DNA from: Plut-88900 sp963668115
Lineage (GTDB): Bacteria > Chloroflexota > Dehalococcoidia > Plut-88900
DNA: 64,000 nucleotides
Assembly (NCBI GenBank): GCA_963668115.1
Contig: OY764147.1
Coordinates: forward strand, 744,001 to 808,000
Direction of reading: 5' to 3'
In this document: positions 30,738 through 39,430 of the stretch, piece by piece
How the letters are laid out: each line of letters begins with the position of its first letter
How positions within the stretch are numbered: the stretch's first letter is position 1
Translations under genes and position numbers: made by a program
Notes under the pieces: generated by a model
The model's database searches: none
The model's input: only the letters and a program-made list of their open reading frames with translations
Told to the model about the DNA's origin: nothing

Positions 30738-31880
30738 ATGGCAAAGATGCTCTTTGTGGATGTGGACGGGCACATCCTGGAGCCGGCCAACCTGTGGCTG
30801 GAGTACATAGAGCCGAGGTTTGCGGACAGGGCAATGCGCGTCGATACCGACCTGGCGGGGCTGGAGTGCTGGAGCGTAGACGGGAAGCCGATTCCATTCT
30901 TCTCCAGTGGGACTGCGGCGGATGCGGCGTCCATCGGGAAGGACCAGCAATGGCGTCGGGAGAACATATACGACAAGCATGAGGTGAGCTGGGAGGACGG
31001 CCTGGAGATGAACCCGCCCGCGTGGCTTCCCGACAAACGCGTCGGCATGATGGACCAGGAGGAGATCGACGGGAGCTTCCTGTACCCGTCCATCGGTCTC
31101 ACGCTGTCCCGGATAGAAGACAGAGATCTGAGCGCGGCCCACTGCAGGGCATACAACAACTGGATCCATGACTTCTGCTCCGAGGGCGGGGGTCGGCTGT
31201 TTCCTGCGGTGACACTGCCCTGGGGGGACGTGCAGATGGCCGTGGCCGAGTTGAAGCGCACGTCGGGGTTCGGGCCTAGGGCGGTGCAGGCGCCAAACAC
31301 GCCTCCGGACGACATGTCCTACGGACGGCTCAGGTGGAACCCCGTATGGGCGGAACTGGTCAACCAGGACTTGCCGGTGTCGCTGCACGTCGGGAATGCC
31401 GGAACCACTACAGGGAGCATTCTCTACCCCGAATTCACGCTGCCAAGCTGGTGGGACCTGGTAACGGGGCCGATGGACTCCATGCTCAGCTTCGTGAGCT
31501 TCTTCCAGGGCGGCGTATTCGATAGATTCCCGAAGCTGAGGGTGGTGGTACTGGAGTCGGGGGCGGCGTGGATGCCCTGGCTGCTGATGAGAATGGACGA
31601 AATGCAGGAGGTGATGGGGTTCACGGCAGAGTCCAAACGGCGGCCGAGCGAGTATTTCGAGAGCCAATGCTGGATTTCGGTGGACCCGGACGATGAGTTC
31701 GGGCCGTTCGTGATGGAGGAACTGGGCGCGGACAAGGTGCTGTGGGCCTACGACTACCCGCACTCGGACGGTTCCACCGAGCCGGTCAAAAACCTGCGAA
31801 AGATGCTTCAAGGGTTTACGCCGAGGGAGCGGAGGCTGGTGTCGGGGGAGAATGCGGTGAGGCTGTACGGGTTAGAGTAG
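30738..31880 (+). CDS. Amidohydrolase-2 family hydrolase, second subgroup
   Basis: A 380-residue TIM-barrel metal hydrolase. It starts AKMLFVDVDGHILEPANLWL (metal-binding DxDxH variant) and carries VSLHVGNAGTTTG (metal His), PKLRVVVLESGAAWMPWLLM and VLWAYDYPHSDGSTEPVKNL near the C-terminus. It is a tandem paralogue of the next gene, sharing block order and most motifs, and a more distant relative of the pair at 17261 and 24864. It follows a ureohydrolase by nine bases, so co-expression is likely. Members include decarboxylases of aromatic acids and amide or lactone hydrolases; I cannot choose between these. Confidence 0.84.
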   Translation: MAKMLFVDVDGHILEPANLWLEYIEPRFADRAMRVDTDLAGLECWSVDGKPIPFFSSGTAADAASIGKDQQWRRENIYDKHEVSWEDGLEMNPPAWLPDKRVGMMDQEEIDGSFLYPSIGLTLSRIEDRDLSAAHCRAYNNWIHDFCSEGGGRLFPAVTLPWGDVQMAVAELKRTSGFGPRAVQAPNTPPDDMSYGRLRWNPVWAELVNQDLPVSLHVGNAGTTTGSILYPEFTLPSWWDLVTGPMDSMLSFVSFFQGGVFDRFPKLRVVVLESGAAWMPWLLMRMDEMQEVMGFTAESKRRPSEYFESQCWISVDPDDEFGPFVMEELGADKVLWAYDYPHSDGSTEPVKNLRKMLQGFTPRERRLVSGENAVRLYGLE

Positions 31881-31961
31881 ACATAAGCGCACGATATACT
31901 GATTTCCAAGGGTTATACTGAGGCTTCAATTGGCAGTGTTCAGACCAGGAGGTAAACAGGA

Positions 31962-33101
31962 GTGAGCAAGTCACCGATCATTGACGTAGACGGGCACATA
32001 CTGGAGCCGTCCGACCTGTGGGTGAACAACATAGAGCCGGAGTTCCGGGACAGGGCGATGCACATGGGCGTCGGGGAGGATGGGCTGGAGCAATGGCAAT
32101 CCGACGGTGAGGGCGACGTATTCCTGAATCACGGGACGAGCGCCAACATGGCCACCGTTGGCAGGACCAAGGAGTGGCGACAGAAGAACATCTTCGAAAA
32201 TCCGTCGGTGACGTGGGAGGAGGGGCGGGAGATGAACCCCGGGGCCAGAGACCCGGATGCCCGGGTGGCATTGATGGACGAAGAAGAGATAGACAAGAGC
32301 ATTCTCTATCCATCGCTGGGGCTGAGCTGGGTAGCTACTAAAGACCCGGCCCTGGCGGGGGCGTATTGTCGGGTCTACAACGACTGGCTAGTGGACTTTT
32401 GCAGCGCCCACCCGGACAGGCTATACCCGGCGATAATACTTCCGTGGACGGACGTTAACGAGGCGGTGAAGGAACTGAAGAGGACGGCGGGAGTCGGGCC
32501 GAGGGCGGTGATGTGCCCGGCAAGTCCGCCGCATGACAGGTCATACGGGTCTCGGTACTGGGACCCGTTGTGGGCGGAGTTCCAGGAGCAGGACATGCCT
32601 CCTGCGCTGCACGTGAGTGCGGGCGGGACGCCTTCGAGCAGCCTGCTGTACCCCGATATCACGATGCCTTCATGGTGGGTATTCTCGACGTCGCAGGATA
32701 TCCAGCTGAGCTTCATGAGCTTCTTCCAAGGCGGTGTTTTCGACCGGTTCCCGGACTTCAAGCTGGTGGTGCTGGAGTCGGGGACGCTGTGGATGCCCTA
32801 CATCCTGGACAGGATGGATGAAAAGTTCGAAGTGATAAGCTTCACCATGGAGTCGAAAGAGGAGCCGAGCACGTATTTCAAGACCCGGGGGTGGATATCG
32901 ATGGAGCCGGAGGACGAATACGGGGCATTGACGGCGGAGCTATTGGGCGCGGACAGGGTCCTCTGGGCGTACGACTACCCGCACTCCGACTCGTGGACGG
33001 GGCCGGTGAAGACGCTGAAGGAAACGCTATCCAAGCTGCCGGAGGACGACCAGCGCAAGGTGATGGGGGAGAACGCCCTAGACCTGTATAAGCTCAACTA
33101 G
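31962..33101 (+). CDS. Amidohydrolase-2 family hydrolase, tandem paralogue
   Basis: A 379-residue homologue of 30738-31880, probably from tandem duplication. Matching blocks: SPIIDVDGHILEPSDLWVNN, PALHVSAGGTPSSSLLYP, FKLVVLESGTLWMPYILDRM and VLWAYDYPHSDSWTGPVKTL. The metal-binding residues seen in the neighbour are kept. The start is a GTG with AGGAGG nine bases upstream. Two TATACT boxes (31895-31900 and 31914-31919) in the 81-base gap before it could give it a promoter of its own, though no good -35 boxes are seen. It is convergent with an alpha/beta hydrolase gene 11 bases on. Confidence 0.84.
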   Translation: MSKSPIIDVDGHILEPSDLWVNNIEPEFRDRAMHMGVGEDGLEQWQSDGEGDVFLNHGTSANMATVGRTKEWRQKNIFENPSVTWEEGREMNPGARDPDARVALMDEEEIDKSILYPSLGLSWVATKDPALAGAYCRVYNDWLVDFCSAHPDRLYPAIILPWTDVNEAVKELKRTAGVGPRAVMCPASPPHDRSYGSRYWDPLWAEFQEQDMPPALHVSAGGTPSSSLLYPDITMPSWWVFSTSQDIQLSFMSFFQGGVFDRFPDFKLVVLESGTLWMPYILDRMDEKFEVISFTMESKEEPSTYFKTRGWISMEPEDEYGALTAELLGADRVLWAYDYPHSDSWTGPVKTLKETLSKLPEDDQRKVMGENALDLYKLN

Positions 33102-33112
33102 GCTACCGGGGG

Positions 33113-33856
33113 CTATAGGTAGGACTCGAGCCAGGACAGTGTGAGTTCGAGGATGCGGTTCGTGTCCTCCGTTCGGCGGAGGGCGTGTTCGGCGCCCGGG
33201 ATGATTTCGAGCATTTTGGGCTTGCGGGCGTGGGCGTAGAGCTCTCGGGCCTGCTCGACGGGAACGTCGTCATCCAGGCTTCCGTGGATGATCAGGACGG
33301 GACGGGCCAAAGCGCCTACGGCCTCACATAAATCGTACCGGGCACCGTCCTCAAAGTAGGCGGGCTTCAGTCTTTTGCCCGACGGCAGGGTGAAATAGCC
33401 GGTTGCTTCACACTCCGCCAGATGCTCTTCGGTGGGGGTCTGGGGTCGGGAGGGTGTGGCGAGAAGGACGTAGGCCTTGACCCTCGGGTCTTGGGCGGCG
33501 ACGGGGATTTCGCCACCGAAGCTGGAGCCTACTACAGCGATGCGGTCGGTATCGACCCCCGCGGTTTGGAGAAAGTCGAGGGCGGCGCGGTAGTCGGCGA
33601 TGCGGGCAGACAGGGTGGTGTCTTCGAAGAGGCCGTCGCTGGCATCAGGGGAGTAGCCGCAGCCCCGGTAGTTGAACTTGAAGATGGCGTAGCCGCGCTC
33701 CACGAGTCTCGGGGCGAGGAAGGACCACTTAGTGCCGTCCTTGCTGGCTTCGAAGCCGTGGGACATAAGGATACATGGAGCGTCGGGGGCGGGGGTGATG
33801 AAGTCGCCGCGGAGGGTCTGGCCGTCTACTGAGAATTCGACACTTTTGGTTTGCAT
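33113..33856 (-). CDS. Alpha/beta-hydrolase (dienelactone-hydrolase or peptidase-S9-like)
   Basis: A 247-residue cytoplasmic serine hydrolase. The fold and triad are visible: oxyanion-region CILMSHGFEASKDGTKW, nucleophile in VVGSSFGGEIPVA (GxSxG), acid in IIHGSLDDDVPVEQAREL and His in IPGAEHALRR. NYRGCGYSPDASDGLFEDTT matches the acyl-aminoacyl-peptidase or BAAT-like esterase group. The substrate is unknown; an ester or acyl compound fits the neighbouring hydrolase genes. The ATG start lies about 100 bases from the tRNA gene that reads away on the other strand. Confidence 0.8.
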   Translation of the reverse strand: MQTKSVEFSVDGQTLRGDFITPAPDAPCILMSHGFEASKDGTKWSFLAPRLVERGYAIFKFNYRGCGYSPDASDGLFEDTTLSARIADYRAALDFLQTAGVDTDRIAVVGSSFGGEIPVAAQDPRVKAYVLLATPSRPQTPTEEHLAECEATGYFTLPSGKRLKPAYFEDGARYDLCEAVGALARPVLIIHGSLDDDVPVEQARELYAHARKPKMLEIIPGAEHALRRTEDTNRILELTLSWLESYL

Positions 33857-33959
33857 GGCGTTTAAGTCAAGCGGCCAGTGGGATGTTGGGCGGTGGGAAG
33901 GATACCACTTCCGGGTCTGTATTGCGGGGTGGGGAGGGGTGGGATAGAATTTGTAATCG

Positions 33960-34034
33960 GGGCTCGTAGCTCAGCGGCAGAGCGGTCGGCTCATAACCGA
34001 TTGGTCCCTGGTTCGAATCCAGGCGGGCCCACCA
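33960..34034 (+). tRNA. tRNA with CAT anticodon (elongator Met or Ile2)
   Basis: A full cloverleaf with encoded CCA. The acceptor GGGCTCG pairs with CGGGCCC (one G-T pair), the D-stem is GCTC/GAGC, the anticodon stem GTCGG/CCGAT holds loop CTCATAA (anticodon CAT), and the T-arm is CCTGG-TTCGAAT-CCAGG. The discriminator A and CCA end at 34034. The G1-C72 pair and the lack of GGG/CCC in the anticodon stem argue against the initiator. Elongator Met and the lysidine-modified Ile2 type cannot be separated by eye. Confidence 0.93.
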
Positions 34035-34096
34035 ATGTTTCCCAGACGTCACCGACCTTCATAAGACGATGCGCAATCTTCCTCTACAATAGACCT

Positions 34097-34207
34097 ATGC
34101 GGACCAGACATCGGCGCACGCTCGAACGCATGGGCGCACGACCGACGCCGGCGGATATCAGGTGGATGGAGATTGAAGCTCTGCTAAGGGGACTGGGGGT
34201 GAAATGA
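34097..34207 (+). pseudogene. Truncated hicA toxin remnant
   Basis: A 36-codon reading frame, MRTRHRRTLERMGARPTPAD followed by IRWMEIEALLRGLGVK, matches the first third of HicA-type mRNA interferases of the long-N-terminus kind and then stops. The double-stranded-RNA-binding-like remainder with the catalytic His is missing, and the intact hicB follows after three bases. A deletion of the 3' half of hicA is the simplest reading. The product could not be an active toxin. It lies 62 bases from the tRNA 3' end, a common site for gain and loss of mobile genes. Confidence 0.72.
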
Positions 34208-34210
34208 GTA

Positions 34211-34453
34211 ATGCTGGAGTACAAAGGTTACATGGGAGAGATCACCTGCGATGATGAGGCGGAAGTGCTATATGCCAGAGTGATCAATAGCGACCCTTAC
34301 TCCGTCGCAGAGGCGGAGGCGGCCGACGTAGAGGAGGTGAAGAGGGAATTCCGCAAATCTATCGATTTGTACCTGAATTCATGTGACGAGGACGGTGTAG
34401 AGCCAGTGCCGCCGACCGAGGTGCCCGTCGACCGCCAAGCGACTGCCGGATAG
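34211..34453 (+). CDS. hicB: HicB-family antitoxin (toxin partner decayed)
   Basis: An 80-residue protein with the HicB pattern MLEYKGYMGEITCDDEAEVL, YARVINS, then VEEVKREFRKSIDLYLNSCD. HicB proteins neutralise HicA and often bind DNA through a C-terminal domain. This one ends with a short Pro-rich tail and no clear DNA-binding domain. The core alpha/beta fold seems intact. The cognate hicA upstream is truncated, so this is an orphan, perhaps kept as protection against related toxins or simply not yet lost. It starts at an ATG within the stretch following the hicA stop. Confidence 0.85.
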   Translation: MLEYKGYMGEITCDDEAEVLYARVINSDPYSVAEAEAADVEEVKREFRKSIDLYLNSCDEDGVEPVPPTEVPVDRQATAG

Positions 34454-34580
34454 TTCGGTTAGAAGAGAGCCGCTTACCAGCGAAAAGTTCGCAATTCAGT
34501 TTTCATAGTCCAGCAGCGTTTGAAGTCTCAATTGTCTTTCACCAGATTGAGCGCGCAGATTGCGGAATTGCGTAGGGATA

Positions 34581-35051
34581 ATGCCCAACAAAACCTTCAA
34601 GAAGAAGCTGATGGGTTCCATGAAGAGGGTTACGTTGGACGATGGCAGAGAGGTTGTGCTTCTTTCAGGCGGCAATCCTCAGATTGCGAAGGCAGACGGC
34701 GATGCGCCGGTGCAGGCATATATTGCGGCGATGCCGGATTGGAAGAGCGGGCTCGGGCGGCGGCTTGACGATCTGATTGTGCGCACAGTTCCGGGTGTGA
34801 AGAAGGCTGTCAGATGGAACTCCCCGTGGTATGGGGTGGAGGGGATGGGGTGGTTTGCGAGCTTCCACGTATTCACCCGGTACGTGAAGGTGACCTTTTT
34901 GAACGGGGCCTTGCTTTGCCCGGAACCGCCGGGTCGCGGCAAAGACCCGGACTCGCGTTGGATCGACATCTATGAGGGTGCACTTGACGAGGAGCAGTTA
35001 GGGGACTGGATAAGGCAGGCGGCGGCGATTCCCGGTTGGAGTGGGTTTTAG
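34581..35051 (+). CDS. DUF1801-domain protein
   Basis: About 156 residues with the DUF1801 (YdhG-like) pattern: VQAYIAAMPDWKSGLGRRLD, VRTVPGVKKAVRWNSPWYGV, GWFASFHVFTRYVKVTFLNG and WIDIYEGALDEEQLGDWIRQ. The domain is small, cytoplasmic and of unknown biochemical role; some members occur beside DNA-repair or transport genes. A TTG at 34560 opens the frame, but the ATG at 34581 with GTAGGGA just before it is the better start. The 127-base gap to hicB holds nothing recognisable. Confidence 0.75.
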   Translation: MPNKTFKKKLMGSMKRVTLDDGREVVLLSGGNPQIAKADGDAPVQAYIAAMPDWKSGLGRRLDDLIVRTVPGVKKAVRWNSPWYGVEGMGWFASFHVFTRYVKVTFLNGALLCPEPPGRGKDPDSRWIDIYEGALDEEQLGDWIRQAAAIPGWSGF

Positions 35052-35202
35052 CAAGTCGGCGCCGAGGATGCGCCCCGAGTTATTCAGTGCACAAAGGAGG
35101 CGGGGCACTTTCGGGGGCTTACACACAAGTTTACAATCTCTCCGACCCCGCTTTGGCCGACTGCTAAAATGATAACCGACTTTCCAGAAGAGCCGTCTTA
35201 AA

Positions 35203-36849
35203 GTGGAACTTCAAAGTGCCGTATTGTCAGTCGGGCTACTCATTGTAGCCGCCAAGCTGCTGGAAGGCATCTTCAAGCGCTTCAAACTGAATGCCATCTT
35301 CGCCTACGCAGTTGCCGGGCTTATCCTGGGGCCGGCCAGTGGGCTGGTTGAAGAGAGTTCGGACCTGGACCTGATCCTGAGCCTCGGGATCTTCATTTTC
35401 TTCTTCCTAATCGGGTTGGAGGAGCTGGACATCAGGGGCTTCCTGGCGGCTATCCGAGGCCGCCTTTTCCTAGCCTCCGTGTTGTCGGTGACCATATCGC
35501 TTCTGGTCTGCCTGGCGGTTACCACGGACTTTCTATTTCATTCGCACCTGGACCTCGAATTTACCCAGGCCCTAGGGCTGGCCGGCATTTTGTCGTTATC
35601 CAGCCTGGGACTTGTGGCGAAGGTGCTTATTGACGAAGGACGCCTCAGGGATCCCCTGGGGGTGCAAATCTTCACAGCGGTAATCATCGCCGAGTTACTT
35701 ACCCTGTTCGTCGTGGGATTCACTATAAGCGAGCACTTTGGGGCTGAAGAAAGCGGCGAGGGCCTGAGCTGGGTCAACGTGCTGGCGCTGATAGGTCAGA
35801 TTCTCGGGTTTGCTATTGTCACATGGTTGGTCTCGACCCTGGCGCTGCCCAAGGTGATAGTGCTGCTGCACCGGTTCTTACGGGTGCCTCAACTTTCCTT
35901 CGGACTGCTACTCGGAGGGCTATTCCTGGTGGTGGTCTCGGCGGAAACGGTCGGGCTTCATGGATCTCTCGGGGCTTTGCTATTCGGGGCCGCATTGTCT
36001 ACCCTGCCCTACCAGGTGAGACGCGACATCATGCCCGGGATGCGGGGCGCAGCCGAAGGGCTGTTCGTTCCCCTGTTCTTCGCCTCCGCCGGCTTGCATT
36101 TGAACATGGAGTTCCTGGAGCTTCCCTGGGAGACTATGCTGGCCCTGGCACTGGTGCCTCTTGGAGGCAAATTTGCAGCGGCGGTTATCAGCGCGTATAT
36201 AACTCGCCTCGATGCTCCCTTTGCCACTGCAATGGGGCTGATGGCCAAGGGAGTGGCCGAGATTGCACTTCTGCTAGTACTCTTGAAGTCGGGGGCTATA
36301 GGCGGAGGGGTCTTCTCTTGGCTGGTGCTGGTGATGTTCGGATATATCGTGCTAACTCCGCTGGGCATCAGCATCTCCCTACGCAGGACCAGACACTCGG
36401 AGGCAGTGATGGCACAGGGGCAGACACCTCCTTCACTGGAGCGGTTTGTCCTGGAGGATATCAAGGTCAAGGACATCATTGACCGCTCTCGCAGCCATCC
36501 GGGTCCCTCGCTTACCGTGAAGTCGTTCGTTGATACCTGGGTTCTGCCCCAACAGCACGATTACGTAGTTGTGGAAAAGGGAAGATGCGCGGGCATAGTT
36601 TCCCTGGGGCTGTTGCGCTACCTCCCGCGTGGAGAATGGGAGCAGACCGAGCTCAGACAGGTGCTGCGCCGGAATACTCCGACTGCCGATGCCAACGAAT
36701 TGGTAGAGGATGCACTTCAACGCATGACGGAAAACGCCCTTACCGTGCTGCCCGTAATAGACGCAGAGACCGGCGCTTTTATGGGGTCCGTATCCAGCCA
36801 CGATATCCTGGGGCTGGTAGTTCTCACGGCCACGGGCCACGAGAATTAA
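35203..36849 (+). CDS. CPA2-family cation:proton antiporter with CBS pair
   Basis: An inner-membrane antiporter of the KefB/NapA-type CPA2 family, 548 residues. About 12 hydrophobic segments fill residues 1-395 (for example LNAIFAYAVAGLILGPASGL, LGIFIFFFLIGLEELDIRGF, then VPLFFASAGLHLNM and MGLMAKGVAEIALLLVLL). The cytoplasmic C-terminal part (about 425-548) looks like two CBS motifs (VKDIIDRS..., then RNTPTADANELVEDALQRM with LTVLPVIDAETGAFMGSVSS), suggesting control by adenine nucleotides. No TrkA-N domain is present, unlike KefB/C. It likely exchanges Na+ or K+ for protons. It starts at a GTG. A SulP anion transporter follows on the same strand after a 301-base gap. Confidence 0.86.
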   Translation: MELQSAVLSVGLLIVAAKLLEGIFKRFKLNAIFAYAVAGLILGPASGLVEESSDLDLILSLGIFIFFFLIGLEELDIRGFLAAIRGRLFLASVLSVTISLLVCLAVTTDFLFHSHLDLEFTQALGLAGILSLSSLGLVAKVLIDEGRLRDPLGVQIFTAVIIAELLTLFVVGFTISEHFGAEESGEGLSWVNVLALIGQILGFAIVTWLVSTLALPKVIVLLHRFLRVPQLSFGLLLGGLFLVVVSAETVGLHGSLGALLFGAALSTLPYQVRRDIMPGMRGAAEGLFVPLFFASAGLHLNMEFLELPWETMLALALVPLGGKFAAAVISAYITRLDAPFATAMGLMAKGVAEIALLLVLLKSGAIGGGVFSWLVLVMFGYIVLTPLGISISLRRTRHSEAVMAQGQTPPSLERFVLEDIKVKDIIDRSRSHPGPSLTVKSFVDTWVLPQQHDYVVVEKGRCAGIVSLGLLRYLPRGEWEQTELRQVLRRNTPTADANELVEDALQRMTENALTVLPVIDAETGAFMGSVSSHDILGLVVLTATGHEN

Positions 36850-37150
36850 AACGCCCTGTGCAGCCTCCGGCGTTTCCCATTCACGTTTTCCTTGCAAAGA
36901 GCATTGAGAATGGGCAATTCTGGTGTATATTGAGAAGCGCGTTGTCAATACCGCCGTTCATCCGATGATGGTGACAGGGAATTGAGAATTACCCCGGCGG
37001 TATACTGTAGGAGGGCACTTTCAGCCTATACCGTGATATGCAGTACCACTCAATTGTCGCCCGGCCCGGGTTCGAGGTTTGGCGGAGCGACGGGCCAGAG
37101 CCTGACCAACTCATCCACGAGCAGACACCAAGCATACTGACAGGACTGTC
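36850..37150 (+). other. Intergenic region before the SulP gene
   Basis: A 301-base stretch with no credible gene on either strand. It is richer in A+T at 36880-37020 and has -10-like boxes (TATATT near 36925, TATACT near 37001) but no well-placed -35, so a promoter for the SulP gene here is plausible but not proven. No terminator with a T-run is seen after the antiporter stop. Confidence 0.35.
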
Positions 37151-38806
37151 TTGGCGAACCGCGTATCTCCTCTATTCAAGCAATACGGTATCAATGGCAT
37201 TCGCGGCGACGTTCTTGGCGGCGTTACCGCGGCAATAGTAAGTCTCCCCGTAGCCCTGGCCTTTGGGTTGGCGGCGGGACTGGGCCCTGCCGCCGGCATT
37301 TACGGCGCCATTTCCGTGGGGTTCTTTGCCGCCGTATTCGGCGGCACGAAGTCCCTCATCTCGGGCCCGACCGGTTCCATGACGGTGGCCATGGCGGTCA
37401 TCGTAGAAACCCATGCCGACAATATCGCAGAAGCCTTCACTATTGTCGTCATGGCGGGGACGTTCCAAATCCTGTTCGGCCTGCTCAGGATAGGGAGATT
37501 TGTAACCTACACGCCCTATTCGGTAATCTCGGGTTTCATGACGGGGGTGGGGGTGATCATCATCCTGGTGCAGACCCTGCCCTTCATGGGGGCGGAGGTA
37601 GCGACGGGCGGCACTATAGGCACTCTGCGAAACATCACGTCGATTTTTGACGACTTCGAAAGCAATGCCCTCGGAATAGCGGCGATCACCCTTATCGTGG
37701 CAGTTCTGTGGCCGAACAGATTCGATAAATACCTGCCTTCCACGCTTGTCGCCCTAGGAGTCGGGACCCTGGTGAGCGTGGTATGGCTTACCCAAGCCCC
37801 GACCATCGGGACCGTATCGACGGACCTGCCGTCCTTCGCGATGCCGGATTTTGCGCCCGGAACACTGGTACGGTCCATAGAGCCGGCGATAGTCATTGCC
37901 CTTGTCGGGTCTGCCGATACACTGCTTACGGCGCTGGTGGCGGACTCGATGACGCGCTCCCGCCACGATCCCAGCCGGGAGCTGCTGTCCCAGGGCATAG
38001 GGAACGTATTCACGGCCTTTATCCGGGGGTTGCCCGGGGCGGGGGCCACTCCAAGCACGGTGGCCAACGCCCGCGTCGGAGGACGCACGTTTGTGTCGGG
38101 GGTGATTTCAGTTGTAATTCTGGTGGTGATGGTCCTCATGCTGGGAGAGTACGTAGCATCGATTCCCAACGCCGTGCTAGCGGGAATTCTCATCAAGGTA
38201 GCGCTTGACACCATAGACTGGCGGTTCGTGACCCGAATTCATCGCGTGCAGCGAGAGCACATGGTGGTCATGCTCCTAACGCTGGGGCTTACGGTGTTCC
38301 TAGATCTCGTTGCGGCAGTGGCGGTAGGGATGATTGCGGCGGCGGTGACGAGCTCAAGGCAGTTCGAGCGGTTGGAGATGGACAGCGTGGTGTCCGTGCC
38401 GATTCTCGACCAGGAATTCTTCGGCACCCGAGACGAGGATGACGATATCGATGAATATACTGCGAGGGTCGGGTTGGTCGCGCTAAGGGGCACATTTACC
38501 GTGGCATCTTCCAGCAAGCTTATCGATACGATTGGCGAGGATATCAGGGAGCATGAGGTGGTCATTCTGGACTTTACCGACACCGTCTATATCGACGACA
38601 GTGCAGCCCTGGTGGTTGAGCAATTGATTGAGACGGCGTCCGGCTACAACACCCAGTGCATCATAATGGGACTTCAGGGAATGCCAGCCCAAAATCTGCA
38701 GGGCCTAAACGTCCTCAAGCGGGTACCGGCGGGCCAGATAGTCGAGAATCGGGACCAGGCGAGAGCCGTTGCTGCGAGGCTGCTGGTCCAGAAGGCTACC
38801 GCATAA
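37151..38806 (+). CDS. SulP-family inorganic anion transporter with STAS domain
   Basis: A membrane transporter of 551 residues for sulfate, bicarbonate or a similar anion. The N-terminal 400 residues carry the family's membrane core: VLGGVTAAIVSLPVALAFGL, FAAVFGGTKSLISGPTGSMT (SulP signature), IVIALVGSADTLLTALVADS and FIRGLPGAGATPSTVANARV. About 425-545 is a STAS domain (VALRGTFTVASSSKLIDTIG, VVILDFTDTVYIDDSAALVV). Its start is a TTG at 37151 placing the first helix properly. It follows the CPA2 antiporter gene. In marine bacteria Na+-linked SulP proteins act as bicarbonate (BicA) or sulfate carriers; which one applies is not visible here. Confidence 0.9.
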   Translation: MANRVSPLFKQYGINGIRGDVLGGVTAAIVSLPVALAFGLAAGLGPAAGIYGAISVGFFAAVFGGTKSLISGPTGSMTVAMAVIVETHADNIAEAFTIVVMAGTFQILFGLLRIGRFVTYTPYSVISGFMTGVGVIIILVQTLPFMGAEVATGGTIGTLRNITSIFDDFESNALGIAAITLIVAVLWPNRFDKYLPSTLVALGVGTLVSVVWLTQAPTIGTVSTDLPSFAMPDFAPGTLVRSIEPAIVIALVGSADTLLTALVADSMTRSRHDPSRELLSQGIGNVFTAFIRGLPGAGATPSTVANARVGGRTFVSGVISVVILVVMVLMLGEYVASIPNAVLAGILIKVALDTIDWRFVTRIHRVQREHMVVMLLTLGLTVFLDLVAAVAVGMIAAAVTSSRQFERLEMDSVVSVPILDQEFFGTRDEDDDIDEYTARVGLVALRGTFTVASSSKLIDTIGEDIREHEVVILDFTDTVYIDDSAALVVEQLIETASGYNTQCIIMGLQGMPAQNLQGLNVLKRVPAGQIVENRDQARAVAARLLVQKATA

Positions 38807-38854
38807 CGATTTCAACAGGCACAACCGGCTTTTGCCGCAGCCATAAATCGGGGA

Positions 38855-39430
38855 TCAAAACTCGATGCCCTTCTGGGCTACGATTCCACGGTCTTCGTAA
38901 GGGTGCTTGATCACGTTCATTTCTGTGACGAGGTCGGCACAGTCGATGATTTCCTGCGGAGCATAGCGGCCCGTGATTATCACGTGCATTTTGGGGGGCT
39001 TTTGCTTGAGGGTTTCGACGACATCTTCCGTCGGGACCCAGCCGTAGTGCATCGGGTAGGTGAACTCGTCGAGGACGATGATATCCTCTTCACCTTTCAG
39101 TATCGCCTCCTTGCATCGACCCCACAGGGCGACGGCCATGGCAGTGGTTTGATCCATGTCCTTTGAAAGCCAGGTGAAGCCGTCACCGAAGGACTCCATA
39201 GGTATTCCAAGCTTGGCGGCGGCCCGGTTCTCTCCGAAACGGGCGCCGGTGTGTTTGATGAACTGGAACATCCTGACCTTGAAGTCCCGCCCCCAAGCCC
39301 GAAAGAGAACACCCAGGGCCGCCGTGGTCTTGCCCTTGCCGTTGCCCGTGTTAACGATTACAAGACCAGTCTGGCCTCGGCGTCGTCTAGGAGGCCTTTT
39401 GGGGGTGGCGGAGGGGTCCCGGGTGTTCAT
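38855..39430 (-). CDS. cobO: Cob(I)yrinic acid a,c-diamide adenosyltransferase
   Basis: An ATP:corrinoid adenosyltransferase of the CobO/BtuR type, 191 residues, which adds the adenosyl group to cobalamin or its precursors. The Walker A VIVNTGNGKGKTTAALGVLF lies near residue 25, followed by FRAWGRDFKVRMFQFIKHTG, the acidic IIVLDEFTYPMHYGWV (Walker B-like) and ITGRYAPQEIIDCADLVTEM. A basic N-terminal extension of about 20 residues is present. The ATG at 39430 overlaps the stop of the transport ATPase gene (ATGA). It is the last gene of the cobalamin uptake operon governed by the riboswitch at 42702-42863, so imported corrinoid would be adenosylated at once. Confidence 0.93.
   Translation of the reverse strand: MNTRDPSATPKRPPRRRRGQTGLVIVNTGNGKGKTTAALGVLFRAWGRDFKVRMFQFIKHTGARFGENRAAAKLGIPMESFGDGFTWLSKDMDQTTAMAVALWGRCKEAILKGEEDIIVLDEFTYPMHYGWVPTEDVVETLKQKPPKMHVIITGRYAPQEIIDCADLVTEMNVIKHPYEDRGIVAQKGIEF

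Noticed and set aside
29652..31811. A 719-codon open frame on the minus strand
   Set aside because: It lies antisense to the ureohydrolase and amidohydrolase genes, which have clear family motifs. Its translation is a His/Arg/Pro-rich mixture typical of the antisense of G-rich genes.
33960..34034. Initiator tRNA-fMet
   Set aside because: Position 1 pairs normally with 72 (G-C) and the anticodon stem lacks the three G-C pairs typical of initiators.
33878..34207. A 109-codon frame starting before the tRNA
   Set aside because: It reads through the tRNA gene. Only the last 36 codons (the hicA remnant) have protein-like sequence.
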